Shown: positions 12,418 to 25,580, counted from the first letter of the stretch. The stretch: 64,000 bases of DNA from Callorhinus ursinus (GCF_003265705.1 NW_020312859.1:2717035-2781034); one strand, 5' to 3'. The notes: a model not told the origin generated them from the letters alone. Numbers and translations are program-made.

Positions 12418-12993
12418 GACCTGTGAGGAGGCAGCCAATGCTGCTGACAGCTCACAGGCTGCAGAAGGAGCAGTGTGTATTGTGCTATTATCGCAATGTA
12501 GCCAAAGGGACTGGGGGTGGACGGGACAGTAAGGGGGATCAAGGAAGAAGGTTTTCAGTTTAAGCACCTGGGTATTTAAATCCTATCTACCTACCCAGTG
12601 CTTCTCTGAGAATTAAATGAACTAATATATGTAAAACACCCAACACAATACTAAGCACATAGTAGGTGCTCAATATATGTTGAAATGAAAGAAAAAATTT
12701 GATCCTAAAGTTCTAGTACATAATAAAGTGAAGTTACACCTCATGAACGGGATAAAAATCTTCTAATTCCTTCAGAAGTTAAAACTAGTTCCAAATTTCA
12801 TTTTTCAATGATCAACAAGTTAGATCAAGGAGTACATTCAGCCCCTTTCTAACTTCCTTTTTACTCAAGGAGATGTAAACATGTATCACAGAGAAGTAAG
12901 CATTCCCATGATTCTAAAAATCCAACATTTTTCCTGTCGACATCCCTAGAACCAATCTAGAAGGTTAAATTAGATTTAAATTAGAAGAAGCAC
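12418..12993. other. No gene seen; MIR scrap at about 12,580-12,700
   Basis: An antisense MIR end (TACTAAGCACATAGTAGGTGCTCAATA) is present. The rest is unassigned. Confidence 0.6.
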
Positions 12994-13200
12994 TGGGGTG
13001 CCTGGGTGGCTCCGCTGGTTTAAGCGTCTGCCTTTGGATCAGGTCATCATCCCAGGGTCCTAGATGCTGGGCTCCCTGCTCAGTGGGGAGCCTGCTTTTC
13101 CCTCTCCCTCTGCCCCTCCCTGCCCCTTGCCGGTTGTGCGCACGAGCTCTCTCTCTCTCTCTCAAATAAATAAATGAAATCTTAATAATAAAATAAAATA
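12994..13200 (+). mobile_element. CAN SINE
   Basis: Head GGGGTGCCTGGGTGGCTCCG. Flanked by AGAAGAAGC repeats near 12983 and 13205. Confidence 0.92.
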
Positions 13201-13209
13201 AATCAGAAG

Positions 13210-14425
13210 AAGCCTATCTTCTAATACAAAATTGGCTGGATGACTACTAGAGATGATTTGAGTTGGATCCTTTCGAAAGAAATATCAACAAAATATACCG
13301 GAAACCCAGGAAAAAGCATCAAGAAAAGAAACTGTGTAATAAAACATTTAAATAGAACAGACTATGGGAAATAAAGCTAAGAGAGGTCATATGTCACTGG
13401 GGCCAAATAGTAGCATTAGGATATTGCTCTTTTTGAGACAAAACTGCATTTTATATTTATTTATGTTATTTGTGGGTCCACAATGGGGGTTTAGTTTGTT
13501 TGAGTGAAGTAGTTTATAAAAGTCCAAGATGCTATAAATCACAAATGGTAACAAGGCTAACTAACTAAAACAAGAATCAAACTTTTAAAAAGTCAAACCT
13601 ATGTCAAATAGTAGTTTGAGAAGAGAAAATCTTCCTGAGAATGTAAGTGTAGGACACCAACCTTTGGACCAGGATTTATATAACTCTCATGCCCAGGAGA
13701 TGTGACAGCTGATTGCCCCGTCCAAACAAACACTGCAGAAATGTATTATAACCACCAGGGATATTCTATTTCTCTTCCCACAGTATTTACTAATTCTTAT
13801 CTCAGACAGATATGTATATGATTTGGATGAATGTTTTGCATAACTAGAATTCTTTGCAGTACTAAGGAGGAAGCAAAGTGTTTCAAACTTAGACTTCATT
13901 AAAAGAAAGAGAAAACTGATTTTTTTAAGAGGAATCCTGGAGGAATTTGGGAAAGCTATTTTTAATTAGGAGTTGAGCAAAGTGTTATAAGAAAAATAAA
14001 GACAAATGAAAATCTGTTTATATTTCAAATATGATGAAACAGATTCTGCCACAACATTTTTCCAACACTAATTCCCAGCAAACTGTTCCTTAGGAAAACT
14101 ATTTTTATCCCTTTATTAACGTGGTTGATAAGTATTCCATTTCCAGGGCTTATATGGACAAGCTATGTAAAGGAAAATTGTTTTCATGCTTTAGAAACAT
14201 TTTGCAAATGGAAACAAAGCTTATTGTGCTATAATATTTATTTGCTAAGCTGTCAAATGACTCTGGGGCCCGTTAATATCATGAAGTCTCAGAACAAGAA
14301 TCCATACAAGTAATAGGCTTGATTCCCAAAAAATTCCAGAAGCCTGGTCCCTCCAGGCCAGAACATCACTCTGGAAAATTAACGTTAATTAATCCAGAAC
14401 ACATTTACATGCCATATTGCACTGC
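13210..14425. other. No gene seen
   Basis: Apparently unique AT-rich sequence in the inferred PKIG intron 1. Confidence 0.6.
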
Positions 14426-14429
14426 CTTA

Positions 14430-14690
14430 TGTGGTATATAAGATATTACTATCATTCTCATTTTTCAGACGAAGAAACTGCAGCTCAGAAAGGCTGATGT
14501 CCAAGGTCACCAAGTTAGTAAGTGCCTCGGCCACCAAACTCCACTCCCTCAAGCTATGCAGTGGTGACAATAATGATGCGGCAGCCGCAGCACTGAGCTG
14601 CACTCACCTTGTACGGGGCCCTGTTCTTTGCGCTGTTCATATGTGAACTCACGTAACCCTGGCAACAATTCTAGGAGGTAGGTGGGCAGG
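14430..14690 (+). mobile_element. MIR SINE fossils
   Basis: TTCTCATTTTTCAGACGAAGAAACTG..CCAAGGTCACCAAGTTAGTAAGTG, then a second MIR-like piece ending CTGGCAACAATTCTAGGAGGTAGG. Confidence 0.75.
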
Positions 14691-16185
14691 TTTGTCCTGG
14701 GTCATCACCTCCTTTTTCTCCACCCTGCCCATCATACTTGCCCTGCTTCTTTCCCCACAAAATCAAAACGGGCCCTTCAGAGTCCTCATGTTCTCTCTGT
14801 CCAAATCAAGATTGATTCTAAAATGTTGGTAACTACTGAAGCTAGATGACGGGTAATGGGGGGTTTCTTTTTATACAATTCTACCTTTGTTTATGTTTTA
14901 AAATCACCTTACAAACATTAACATGTCTTGCTCTAACGTGGAATCTAACCTATTAAAGAGCCTAGAAGACTAGCCTCCACTAACAAGGAATTCGAAGGCA
15001 GTGTTATGGACGATGGCTATGTCATAATAGAAGAAAGCAACATTGATTCATCCATTCTTTCCATGAACACAAAGTGGGGGCCCACTATGTTAGGATATAT
15101 AACGGTCCAACGAAGGACTCCTGTCCTCAACAAGTTAAGAGTTTAATAGCAAATACAACACAAATGCAAAAATGATTACAGAGGAGGACTATTTATGAGA
15201 AATGCCATAAAAAGCAAAGTTCAAACAAAGTGCTATGTGAATTGGAAAAAGAAGTCACATCAGGACATATTCCGTTACGCTGAAATTTCTGGGACAGTCC
15301 AAACTTTTTGGTGTATCAAACATTAAACATTACCTAAAATCAGCAAGTGGCCCACAAGAAGAAATGGAGCTAAATCCAAAGGCAACATTAGGGCTGGAAT
15401 GCCCACATGCCCTGTTTTATGGTATTCTAATCATTTCCAGATTAAAATCCGGGCCTCTCAATGAAAAGGGCAGGATTCCTCTGAACTGCTGGGATCAAAA
15501 CATACTGATTAGAGAAGATTTATCTGTAAAGAAGCTCATCAGAGCACCAACTGTAACACTAAAAACCAAGCAACAATGTAAATGTCCAAAGTAGGGTTTG
15601 GTCTCATTTCAACAGATGCACAGTAATCCCTACAAGACAACTTAAAAAAGAAAACACTCTTCCCTGATGGGATCAGGACTAATCATGGTAAAATTCATTA
15701 AAAAAACAAAACCAGAAACAGCCAGTTAAACAGAGGACTCATTAAAAATGTATGTTCATTTGCCTAACACTTGATAAGGGACCAAGGCTTTTTCTTTTCT
15801 TTTCCTTTTTTAAGGCTTTTTCTTTGAAAATAAGTTCTAGTAATTTAAAGTTCCCGCATGAACCACACCCATGTAAAGTAGTCTGAAGGCAAAATCCTAT
15901 CTTTTGATGAATTGTTTTCCTCAATTTCTTCAGAGGTCTCTTCTACCTCTAATTTCACAAGAACTTTCTTTTTGTCCTTTATCAGGTCTTTCAGACATAC
16001 TAAACTTATTTTTCACAAAAACAACGTCTTTTTTTCCCTTTATGTTCTCAAATCTCATTAGCCAACATAACACTTAGTTATTTTGCAATTACAAGAGCAA
16101 GTAAAACTGGCACGAACAGGTTTGGGAACAAACCCAGCTGACTCTTGTTGGTCATCACCACCATCCCCACCATCATCACATCATC
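14691..16185. other. No gene seen
   Basis: Mostly unassigned. 14,820-14,905 resembles the 3' end of an ancient L1-like element. Short ORFs have no recognisable product. Confidence 0.55.
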
Positions 16186-16189
16186 ATGG

Positions 16190-16430
16190 TAGCAAATACT
16201 TACAGTTGTTCACTATGTGCCAGGCAACTGTTATAAGCACTCTACATACATTGAATCCTTTACTCCTCACAGTCCAGGTACCACTGTGACCATCACTTTA
16301 CAAATGAGGAAACTGAGGCACAGTGAAGCTAAGGAACTTACCTGAAGTCACACAACTAGTAAATGGCAGAGTGAGAATTCAAATGCAGGCAGTCTGGTTC
16401 CAACTTGGTGACTTTAATCACTATACTCAA
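16190..16430 (+). mobile_element. MIR SINE fossil
   Basis: Well-preserved MIR: CTATGTGCCAGGCAACTG, ACAAATGAGGAAACTGAGGC, AACTAGTAAATGGCAGAG, AGGCAGTCTGGTTCC. Confidence 0.9.
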
Positions 16431-16614
16431 ACTCCTGAAACCCACACAGGCGAGAGCTGCAGTGTGCTGGTGCTGTGGAGCAGGGCTGTCCAACAGAAGT
16501 TCCTGCAATGATGGAAATGTTCTGTATCTGGACTGTTCAACACAGTAATCACCAGTCACAGGTGACTCTTGAGATAGAGAAACTGAATTTTTAATGTAAT
16601 TTAAATTAACTAAA

Positions 16615-16813
16615 TTTTTTTTAAAGATTTTATTTATTTATTTGACAGAGAGAGAGGCACAGTGAGAGAGGGAACACAAGCAGGGGGAGTGGGAGAGGGA
16701 GAAGCAGGCTTCCCGCCAAGCAGGGAGCCTGATGTAGGGCTCGATCCCAGGACCCTGGGACCACGACCTGAGCCGAAGGCAGACGCTTAACGACTGAGCC
16801 ACCCAGGTGCCCC
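16615..16813 (-). mobile_element. CAN SINE
   Basis: Antisense copy ending GAGCCACCCAGGTGCCCC. Flanked by perfect TAAATTAACTAAA at 16602-16614 and 16814-16826. Confidence 0.95.
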
Positions 16814-17071
16814 TAAATTAACTAAACTCTAAACAGCCACATGTGCCTAGTGGCTATTGTATTGGACAGCATAGTATAGAGTTGTTTACTGGCCAAGAAC
16901 ATTCAAAGGGCCACAGTAGAAGAAGCTTCTACTGTATATTAACTGACATGAAAAGATACTCAAGATGTTATTAAATGGAAAATATGAATTATAACACATG
17001 TAGAATATGATCTCATTATTTGATTAAAAAATCATGAATAGACAGTAAGCGTATACAAAACTGTGGTTTCC

Positions 17072-17274
17072 AGGATGCCTGGGTGGCTCAGTGGGTAAGT
17101 GTCTGACTTTGGCTCAGGTCATGATCTCAGGATCCTGGGATGGAGTCCCGCATCAGGCTCCCTGCTCAGTGAGGAGTCTGCCTTTCCCTCTGCCCCTCCC
17201 CCTGCTCGTGCGCTCTCTCTCTCTTGCTCTCACTCTCAAATAAATAAATAAAATCTTAAAAAAAAAAATGACAA
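17072..17274 (+). mobile_element. CAN SINE
   Basis: Flanked by AACTGTGGTTTCC near 17059-17071 and 17277-17288. Confidence 0.94.
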
Positions 17275-17741
17275 CAACTGTGGTTTCCTCCAAATGAAAG
17301 GTATAGTGGAGACTGCTGGCTGCCTTCTGTGGTGGGTACTGCACGTTTTCAGGCCTACAGCCATTTCCCTTTCTTCCACAGCAACAAAATCCCTAGATGG
17401 TTGGAAGCAGCAATGTGTCCAGCAAGAGACTGCCTACTTTGGACTGTTTTTTGAAAGAAAAATAATTTGTGTTATCTAAAGCACTGTTATCAGCAGCCAA
17501 CAAAAATTCCTAACTAACAAATCTACTCATTCCTCATGCTCACAGAAAAACATCCTAATGGAAACACAATTCTGTTCTTGACTGGCCTAAAGATAATTTC
17601 ATCCCCCTCATAAATAACTTGTTCAAGAACCAAGCCTAAGCCAAAAGGCATTGCATTGCCCTGGTGACAGGACATGGTTCAAGAATGGGCACATGACCCA
17701 ATTCAGGCCAACAAGATTCTAGGATTAGTATTCTGGGAACT

Positions 17742-17958
17742 ACTTCTTCTTCTTTTTTTTTTTTTTTTTAAGATTTTATTTGTTTATCTGACAGAGAGAG
17801 AGAACATGACAGCAGGAACACAAGCAGGGGGAGTGGGAGAGGGAGAAGCAGGCTTCCCGCTGAGCAGCGAGCCTGATGCAGGGCTTGATCCCAGGACCCT
17901 GGGATCATGACCTGAGCTGAAGGCAGACACTTTATGACTGAGCCACCCAGGTGCTCCT
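17742..17958 (-). mobile_element. CAN SINE
   Basis: Flanked by TATTCTGGGAACT at 17729-17741 and 17959-17971. Confidence 0.94.
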
Positions 17959-17971
17959 ATTCTGGGAACTT

Positions 17972-18475
17972 CTGAGAAAAATGCTCACTTAGGAGAACAC
18001 GGGAAGAAAGAATCTTTAATTCCTTTGATGGGTCCATACATGGATCTGGGGCCCAGAACGGCCACAGCTATTTTGCTGCTGGCCTGATGATGAAGCCAAC
18101 AACCTGAGGAGGGCACAACAAAGACAATCTTAGGGAAAGAAGCCTCGTAGTGGATTAAGTTAATGCTGAAGTCTGTCCTACTTCTGGAACAAATACAAGT
18201 TAATATGAGCCAAAAAATATCCATACTCTAAAGAGATCATCTTAGAGGCAATAGAATAGGTGCTTTAGAGTTATTCAAATACTGCGAGAAAGTCAGGTCT
18301 TCCCCAGGGGCATGCCAAGTTGGGCACTGGGTCTTCAAAATATTTCTGTGCCTTTCCCATAGCAGGCCTAATAAAGAAGTTATTATTCAGTAAGTTACTA
18401 AATACTGAGTTACTTTAGAAGTTTTTCTTCTTCTACAGGCTTTTGCAAAAAAGGTGCACCTGTTTCAAAGGCCTC
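17972..18475. other. No gene seen
   Basis: Apparently unique sequence. Confidence 0.55.
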
Positions 18476-18479
18476 ATAA

Positions 18480-18690
18480 TAATGACAACAGTTAACATTT
18501 ATATGTCAAGTACTTACTACTTGCCAGGCTTTGTGCTGAGTCATTTATCTCATGCAATCCTCATGAAACAAGGAACCCTGGTTATATCCATTTACAAATG
18601 AGGAAATGCTGAAGCTTAGAAAGAAAGGCTAAGTAACTTGTGCAGGAAAGTAGAAAGTGCCTAGGCCAAGATTTGAAGTCACGTCCAAAG
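18480..18690 (+). mobile_element. MIR SINE fossil
   Basis: ATGACAACAGTTAACATTTA, CTACTTGCCAGGCTTTGTGC, TTACAAATGAGGAAATGCTG, GGCTAAGTAACTTGTGCAG. Confidence 0.85.
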
Positions 18691-18802
18691 GATTCCAAAG
18701 GATTCCAGTCCTCACCATGACTTTGTACTGCTTCCTCAGGATACATAAAAGCACATCTAGGATTTCCCCAAGACTGCACTATTTTAAAATATGCTGATCT
18801 CT

Positions 18803-18919
18803 AGGGGCATCTGGCTGGCTCAGTCGGTAGAGCATGTGACTCTTGATCTCGGGATTGTGAATTTGAGCCCCATGTTGGGTGTAAAGATTACTTAAAAAAA
18901 AAATCTTTAAAAAAAAAAG
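18803..18919 (+). mobile_element. Short tRNA-Lys-like CAN SINE
   Basis: Lacks the CT-rich middle. The body reads GGCTCAGTCGGTAGAGCATG, a tRNA-Lys A-box region, then an anticodon-arm-like GACTCTTGATCTC and a B-box-like GAATTTGAGCC. Flanked by TATGCTG(A/T)TCTCT at 18790-18802 and 18920-18932. Confidence 0.9.
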
Positions 18920-19219
18920 TATGCTGTTCTCTTGATCCTCTGAGTATACTAAACTCATCAAACCAATTTTTTGGTTTGGAAAATATGGCCATATGGACCA
19001 CATGTAACATGAGATCATTAAGAACCACTGAATGTTAAACCCTGTACACACAAAAAAGCAATATAATTATATATGTTTAACTGATGTTGAAAGTAGGATA
19101 AGACCACCAACTTTTCTTTTTCAAGTTTCCTTTTAGTGATAAGCAGAAGCACACAGTAGGTAGGTTTGTGGAAATGGGAGTGGGAGAACAGAAGATAATT
19201 CATAATTATTAAATTAAGC

Positions 19220-19375
19220 CCCTTCTAGTGGCCAGGTGTTATGTAATGGTTTACTCTCAAAGGATCTCATGAGACATTTCACTGATAAAGGAACCAAGAC
19301 TCAAAGACTTTGTCCAAGTTTACCCTGATCTGCCTGAAACGCAAGTTCTTGTTCTTCCCACTATATAACTCTGCA
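19220..19375 (+). mobile_element. MIR SINE fossil
   Basis: GGCCAGGTGTTATGTAATGG to CTGATCTGCCTGAAACGCAAG is in MIR order but diverged. Confidence 0.6.
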
Positions 19376-19778
19376 TTCCTATGAGCGTTAGCATTTCCCA
19401 AATGTTGGCTAGAAGAGAACAGTGACTCTGAGGACACAAGAAACCTATGCCATTTTATTGGCCTCTCCCTGGAAATATTATTTTAATTAAGTTTCAGTGA
19501 CTTTCAATCACGGTGTCTTTAGCTTTACTAGATTATCCACAAGAAAATAACCTAAGCTGAAAAGATCTAATGCCTCAGGTTTTAAACAACGAAACAGGTA
19601 TTGTGTTTCAGATAAACAGACTTAAAATAATACATATAGTATTTATTTTATTAGGCAGTAAAATACAATCAGAAAAATGTAAAATGCTAAGCTTTGGTAC
19701 AAAAATTCAAAAAGTACACTGGCCACAGACAATCCCTCAAAAAAACAAAAAACAAACAAATAAAAACAACCCCACTTA
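19376..19778. other. No gene seen
   Basis: AT-rich unassigned sequence. Confidence 0.55.
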
Positions 19779-19990
19779 AGTGGCACGTGGGTGGTGTAGT
19801 CGGTTAAGCATACAACTCTTGGTTTCAGCTCAGGTTGTGATCTCAGGGTTGTGAGATCAAGCCCCGCACGGGGCTCTGCACTCAGTGCACAGTCTGCTTA
19901 AGATTCTCTCCATCTCCCCCATCTCCCTCTGTCCCCCAACCCCACATGTGCTCTCTCGCTCTCTAATAAATAAATAAATTTTTAAAAACC
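19779..19990 (+). mobile_element. Older, diverged CAN SINE
   Basis: GGCACGTGGGTGGTGTAGTCGGTTAAGC to AATAAATAAATTTTTAAAAA. No clear target duplication. Confidence 0.88.
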
Positions 19991-20099
19991 TACCCAAATC
20001 CACCTCATGTACAACTAATGTTATCATATTGTTTATGAAAACTTACAAGTTATATTTTTAAATGACACATGTATGATACTCTCATTTTCCAAGCAGCTG

Positions 20100-20286
20100 G
20101 GATGCCTGGGTGGCTCAACTGGTTAAGCATCTGCCTTAGGCTCAGGACACGATCCCAGGGTTCTGGGATTGAGCCCCGCACTGGGTTCCCTACTCAGTGG
20201 GGAGTCTGCTTCTCCCTCTCCCCCCTGGCTTGTGCGCTCTCTCTCTCTCTCCCACAAATAAATAAATAAAATCTTAAAAAATATAT
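20100..20286 (+). mobile_element. CAN SINE
   Basis: Flanked by TTTTCCAAGCAGCTG and TTTTCCAAGGAGCTG. Confidence 0.94.
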
Positions 20287-20689
20287 CTTTTTCCAAGGAG
20301 CTGAAATCCTCAAATAGAGAATGTTATAGCACAGAAGTCTTTATTACTACTTTGATAAAAATAAAAATTAAAAACAAAAAAAGGCTTTAGGTACAATACA
20401 TTTTGCTTCATTTTTTGTTCAAAAGTTGTTGATCACCTGCGTACCTCCACAAATCCTATACCTCCCCTGTATGTCCCCAAATCCTACCATTTTCAGAGCC
20501 ATCCCACCTAGGTGCCAGTTTCTCTCTAATATCTTGTAGCTATTAGTTGTCTCAAACCACAGGAGAGTGCTAATCATTCTCTCAATAAGAAGGGCGTGTC
20601 AGCAGTCCATATAGAAGCAAAGGCAGCAGGTGAAAAAATGAAACCAAGCAGGCGGTAGCAAGAGGCTTACCCATTTTACATCGTGAGAC

Positions 20690-22190
20690 ATACTTCAGAA
20701 ATAACAGACACACAGATCGACAGAAGAGAACAGAGAGCCCAGAAATAAACCCACACATATATGGTCAATTAATTTATGACAAGGAGGTAAGAATACACAA
20801 TGGGGAAAAGGATGGTTTCTTTAGTAAATGGTGTTGGGAAAATTGGGCAGCCACATACAAAAGAATAAAACTGGGCCACTTATACCATACAGAAGAATCA
20901 ACTCAAAATGGATTAAAGATTTGAACGTAAGACCTAAAACCAGAAAAATCCTAGAACATAGGTGAGCTCCTTGACAATGGTTTTTGGCGATGATTTTTTT
21001 AGATGTGACACCAAAAGTAAAGGGAACAAAAAGCAAAAATAAACATGTGGGACTATATTGATTAATATAGTCTACATAGCAGAGGAAACCATCAGTAAAA
21101 CTAAAAGGCAACCTACAGAATAGGAGAAAATATTTGCAAATCACATAACTGATAAAGGGTTAATATCCAAAATATACAAATAACTCACACAACTGAATAG
21201 GAAAAAAACAAACAATCCAATTAAAAAGTGGGCAGAGGATCTGAATAGACTTTTTTCCAAAGAAGACATACAAATGGCCAAAAGGTGCTCAACATCACTA
21301 ATCATCAGGGAAATGCAAATCAAAACCACAATGAGGTATCACATCATACCTGTTAGGATGGCTTTTCTCAAAAAGACAACAGATAATTAAGTCCTGGCAA
21401 AAATATGAAGAAACGGAAACCTTTATACTGTTGGTGGGAATGTAAATTGGTACAGCCACTATGGAAACACTATGGAGGTTTCTCAAAAAATTAAAAATAG
21501 AACCACCCTATGATCCAGGAATTCCATTTCTGAGTATTGATCTGAAGGAAATGAAATCTCTATTTTGAAAAGATTTATCTGCACCTTCCATGTTCACTGC
21601 AGCATTATTTACAATATCCAAGACATAGAAACAATCTAAGTGTCCGCTGACAGAAGAACTGATAAAGAAGGGGCGCCTGAGTGGCTGAGCCGGTTAAGCG
21701 TCTGCCTTCAGTTCAGGTCATGATCTTGGGAGTCCTGGGAGTCTGCTTCTCCCTCTCCCTCTGCTCCTCCCCCTGCTTGTGCTCTCTTGTTCACTCACTC
21801 TCTCAAATAAATAAAATCTTCCAAAAAAAAAAAAGAATAAAGAAAATGTGGTATATACACACAAGGCAGTATTATTCAGCCATAAAAAAGAAGGAAGTCC
21901 TGTCATTTGCAACAACATAGATGGACCTTGAGGGCATAATGCTAAGTGAAACAAGCCAGAGAAAAACAAATACTATATGATCTCATATCTGAAAGTTGCT
22001 AAGAGAGTAAATCTTAAAAATTCTCATCACAAGAAAAACAAAACAAAAATTTGTAACTATGTGTGTTGATGGATGTTCACTAAATTTATTGTGGTAATTA
22101 TTTCATAATATTAATCAAATCATTATGTTGCCTTCCTAAAACTAGTACAACGACATATGTCAATTATATCTCAACAATAACAGAAAAGAA
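20690..22190 (+). mobile_element. L1 fragment (ORF2 3' end and 3' UTR)
   Basis: Parallels L1 ORF2 sequence: GAACAGAGAGCCCAGAAATA, ACAAATGGCCAAAAGGTGCTC, CATCAGGGAAATGCAAATC, GTTGGTGGGAATGTAAATTGG. Frames are broken. A SINE lies inside at 21670. Confidence 0.9.
21670..21835 (+). mobile_element. CAN SINE with internal deletion, nested in L1
   Basis: Head GGGGCGCCTGAGTGGCTGAG. The block between CATGATCTTGGGAGTCCTGGGA and GTCTGCTTCTCCC is missing. Flanked by GATAAAGAAG and GAATAAAGAA. Confidence 0.9.
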
Positions 22191-22269
22191 TCCTTGTAAT
22201 ACAGCTTTAATCACTTCTGGAATAAGAAGAGGTTAAAAATAGACAAAGTAAAATGGGTTCATTATTTTA

Positions 22270-22420
22270 AAAAGGAAATAATAATAGCTAATATTTACTG
22301 AGTGGTTCTCATAGGAAGGCTGTGCTAAGTGCTTTTACTACTTATTGTGCTCAGTGCTTTAACTACATATTCAATCCTTAACAACAATTCCACACAGTAG
22401 GTACTATTATTAAGGAACTT
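22270..22420 (+). mobile_element. MIR SINE fossil
   Basis: TAATAGCTAATATTTACTGAGTG..GCTGTGCTAAGTGCTTT..CACACAGTAGGTACTATTA. Confidence 0.85.
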
Positions 22421-22792
22421 ACTCAGCATGAACATTTATTCAGACTATTTCCAGGATTTGGTAAACCCTTGAAATTGTGTTTCCCCACTTATTGGCTGAT
22501 TCTGAGCAACTTAATCTCTGAACCTCAGTCTCCACAGCTTTAAAAATGTTAACTGTAATCCAACATCTGCATTTCCTAATCCCTTATCACATTGTCACTA
22601 AATATCCTATCTGCCCATGTCCTAAACCAATTCCAACCAAGGTCTGAAGAGTATTAGGGCTATCTTTGTTACCATGATGGCTGCCTTACCCCACTTCCAC
22701 GCCTCAGAAGCCAGGCTAAGGGCTGTCAGTTTCTCCACCTGCCCAGTCCTGAGGTCTTTCCCCTTTCCCAACCAACTCATGTTGCTGAGGCC
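22421..22792. other. No gene seen
   Basis: Unassigned sequence with a diverged MIR-like patch near 22,470-22,560. Confidence 0.5.
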
Positions 22793-22805
22793 TCAGCATG
22801 ACTTT

Positions 22806-22922
22806 TTTTTTTTTTTAAAGATTTTAGTTTGAAGTGGTCTCTACCTCCAACATGGGGCTCGAATTTACAACCGGGAGATTAAGAGTTGCATGCTCCACCT
22901 ACTGAGCCAGCAGGCCCCCCTC
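22806..22922 (-). mobile_element. Short tRNA-Lys-like CAN SINE
   Basis: Antisense short form. Flanked by perfect CAGCATGACTTTT at 22793-22805 and 22923-22935. Confidence 0.92.
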
Positions 22923-22935
22923 CAGCATGACTTTT

Positions 22936-23985
22936 AATGATGCCAGTGCTGACTGGAATCATCTACATTACCCTCAAGGGTAAAAGAGAATCAAAAACAA
23001 ATCCCTGAAGAGTTCACATTTCTTCAACTTGAATACAAGAGGATAGGTCACTGGGGTAATGTAATTTTGGTTAACTGTCAGTCACCCAAAAGAGCCTTCA
23101 AAGGAAATTCTAAAATCAATCAATATACTGTACTATTTCATAAGTAGTACACTGGAACATAACTGAATCCTTGACTGGGAAACTTGCTATGTCTCAGGGT
23201 AGTCATCTGAACACTCAAACAATCTGGTTTTGACCAAGACCTCAATAAGAAATACATTCTATATCATGGCTCAGACATACCTAAAAAGAGCTGAAACAAA
23301 AATTTTACAAACCAAAGTTTATTCTTACTATATGAGATGCACTCTGATTTTTTGTTGTTCTTTCTATTCTGATTTTTCATTAAAAAAAAAAAATGCTGGA
23401 ACTCCTCCCCCAAATAGTTCTTTAAAATACTAATGTGTAACAACGTGCAGTTTAAAAACCACTGATATAGGCAGCCTTTCCACCATGTGGTTTTGCCAAT
23501 ACGTAAGACCAACCTAGGAAAGCAATGTTGTGAGCAACCAGTACTGGACATAGCATATGGGCTCTATTTAAAAAATATATATATATTAAGCTGAATTATT
23601 AATTGAGGGATTTTTCTCCACCTACCAGAGCAGAGAATACAGGACAGTGTGCAAAACATTCCTTTAATAAGGAGACAGTGGAATTTAACAGAGTATATGA
23701 CTTGGCATCAGAAAACCTAGATTCATTTTCTAACCCCTAAAGAAATAATAGATCTGGACTATGACCATTAATGGGAGCTAAAACCATTCTGTGAAAGACT
23801 GATGAGACACTTATAATGGATGGGCCATGCTAACAACACCTGAACCCCATTATCAATCTTAAAATCACATCCAGTGAGAAAACTAGACTTTACTGCCTGC
23901 TGATGAGATACACAGCACCACCCATAAAGTACAAGGGCCACAAAAATAAAGGGAATGGAGGGACACATTAAAGGGATGTGATCAG
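22936..23985. other. No gene seen
   Basis: Unassigned AT-rich sequence. Confidence 0.55.
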
Positions 23986-23989
23986 GCAA

Positions 23990-24515
23990 ATCCAGAATGT
24001 GAGAAGTTGTATAGGACAAATGACCTACTTTTTCAACAAATATTAGGCAAAGAAAAAAAAAGGAGAGAAGAAATTGCTATAAATTAAAAGACTTAAGAGA
24101 CAATTAACCAGGTGTAATAGGTGGACCTTGTTTGGATCCAAATTTAAACAAGCCAGTTGTCAAAAGATACTTATGAGATAGCTGAGGAAATTGAGTACCA
24201 AATAAATATTAGATTTTTTTAGGAATTACTAGTGTTCATTTTTCAGGTATGATAGTGGGGAGAAAAAGTCCTTTCTCTCTTAGATGCATATTGAAGCATT
24301 TACAGATAAAATGATCTATCGGTTAAGATTTACCTCAAAATAATCCAAGGTGCAAAAAAAATCCAAGGGAGGGAGGGAGTGGGTGTTATAGATGAAATAA
24401 AACTGACCATATGTTGATAACTACTGCATATGGGTATACTGGTATTTATTAACTATTCTTTGTACTTTTGTATATGTTTAAATTTTCCCATATTAAGAAA
24501 CTATAATATAAAAAG
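23990..24515 (+). mobile_element. Ancient L1-like 3' end fragment
   Basis: TTTACAGATAAAATGATCTA..CAAAATAATCCAAGG..TACTTTTGTATATGTTTAAATTTTCCCATA follows an old mammalian LINE tail. The family assignment is from memory. Confidence 0.55.
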
Positions 24516-24539
24516 AAAAGGAAACCTGGATTCAAACTC

Positions 24540-24670
24540 CAGAGTTTAGGAGATGTAGGACTTTGGAGGTCTTTTGAATCCTCTGATCTTCCATTTTCTC
24601 ATCTGAAAACGGGAATGATAATCCCTGCCTCACACAATTGTTAGGAGGAATGAAATGAGATCATGGACTC
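24540..24670 (-). mobile_element. MIR SINE fossil
   Basis: Antisense MIR: CATTTTCTCATCTGAAAACGGGAATGATAAT..CACACAATTGTTAGGAGGA. Confidence 0.8.
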
Positions 24671-25239
24671 ACATCTTTTGAAAACCCATCCCTTATAATA
24701 TAAACTGCAAAACTCTTACATGTGTTAGCATGATATTTCCCTCTCTCTGTGATGCTCTAGAAGCAAACAGTACAGTTTTATTAGAGTAGAAATAGGTAAT
24801 GGGCTGAGTCTACTAGAACTTTCCAGAATTTTTATTTTGTACTATCTCCTTAATATGACAGTATTTGCTAAACATTGGCCCTTTTCTCCCAAAAGGAGAG
24901 TGTCAAAATTTATTAGCAATATATTGCAGTTCTCTAACTTGAGTTGTTTTATATTTCTTGTTTACTTCCCCAATTATCCATACTTCCTCTGCTGAAGGTC
25001 GAAAGTAAATTTACAGGAGACTGTGTTGTTGAGATAAACTGAACACAATTAGAAATCAATGTAATCTAAACAGCACTTTGTTTAAAATATTCCAGGTGCT
25101 TTTAGGAGAGTAGATATATATCTTTCAGCACTAATGCTTCATCTTAAATAAAAGGAAATTAGCAGAGGTCCAAGCCTAAGTAACACAAAGGGAAACTTGG
25201 CACTATCTGGCTTCAGCTCGTAGAATGGGTTGGAGGGAA
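24671..25239. other. No gene seen
   Basis: Unassigned sequence. Confidence 0.55.
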
Positions 25240-25580
25240 TCAGGGTGCTTTTTTTCTATAATGCAATTCTGATTTAGTCATTTCCCTTCCTTTCAATGGC
25301 TTCCCTCTGCTTTCAGGAAAATGTCCAAATTCCTGAACAAAGGCTCAGGTGGCTCTCCAGCCTGACATCCTCCCTTCTCCCACTAGTCTAAGGCCCTCCA
25401 GGACTGATGTCCCTTCTCACCACTGGCATGGCCAGTCTTCCACTCTCCCCTCCCATACCTTCTAGTTAATTTTCCTGAAATGTCTCTCAAATCTGCCCTC
25501 TCCATTCCATTCCTGCTGCCACTGCCCAAGATCAGCCCCCCTTTTTTAAACCTTTTACTCCCCCATCTCCCCAAACAGGA
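25240..25580 (+). mobile_element. L2 LINE fragment
   Basis: CAATGGCTTCCCTCTGCTTTCAGGAAAATG..GGTGGCTCTCCAGCCTGACATCC in L2 order. Confidence 0.7.

Noticed and set aside
18803..18919. tRNA-Lys gene
   Set aside because: A SINE with a tRNA-like head: diverged arms, an A-tail and target duplications, not a functional tRNA.
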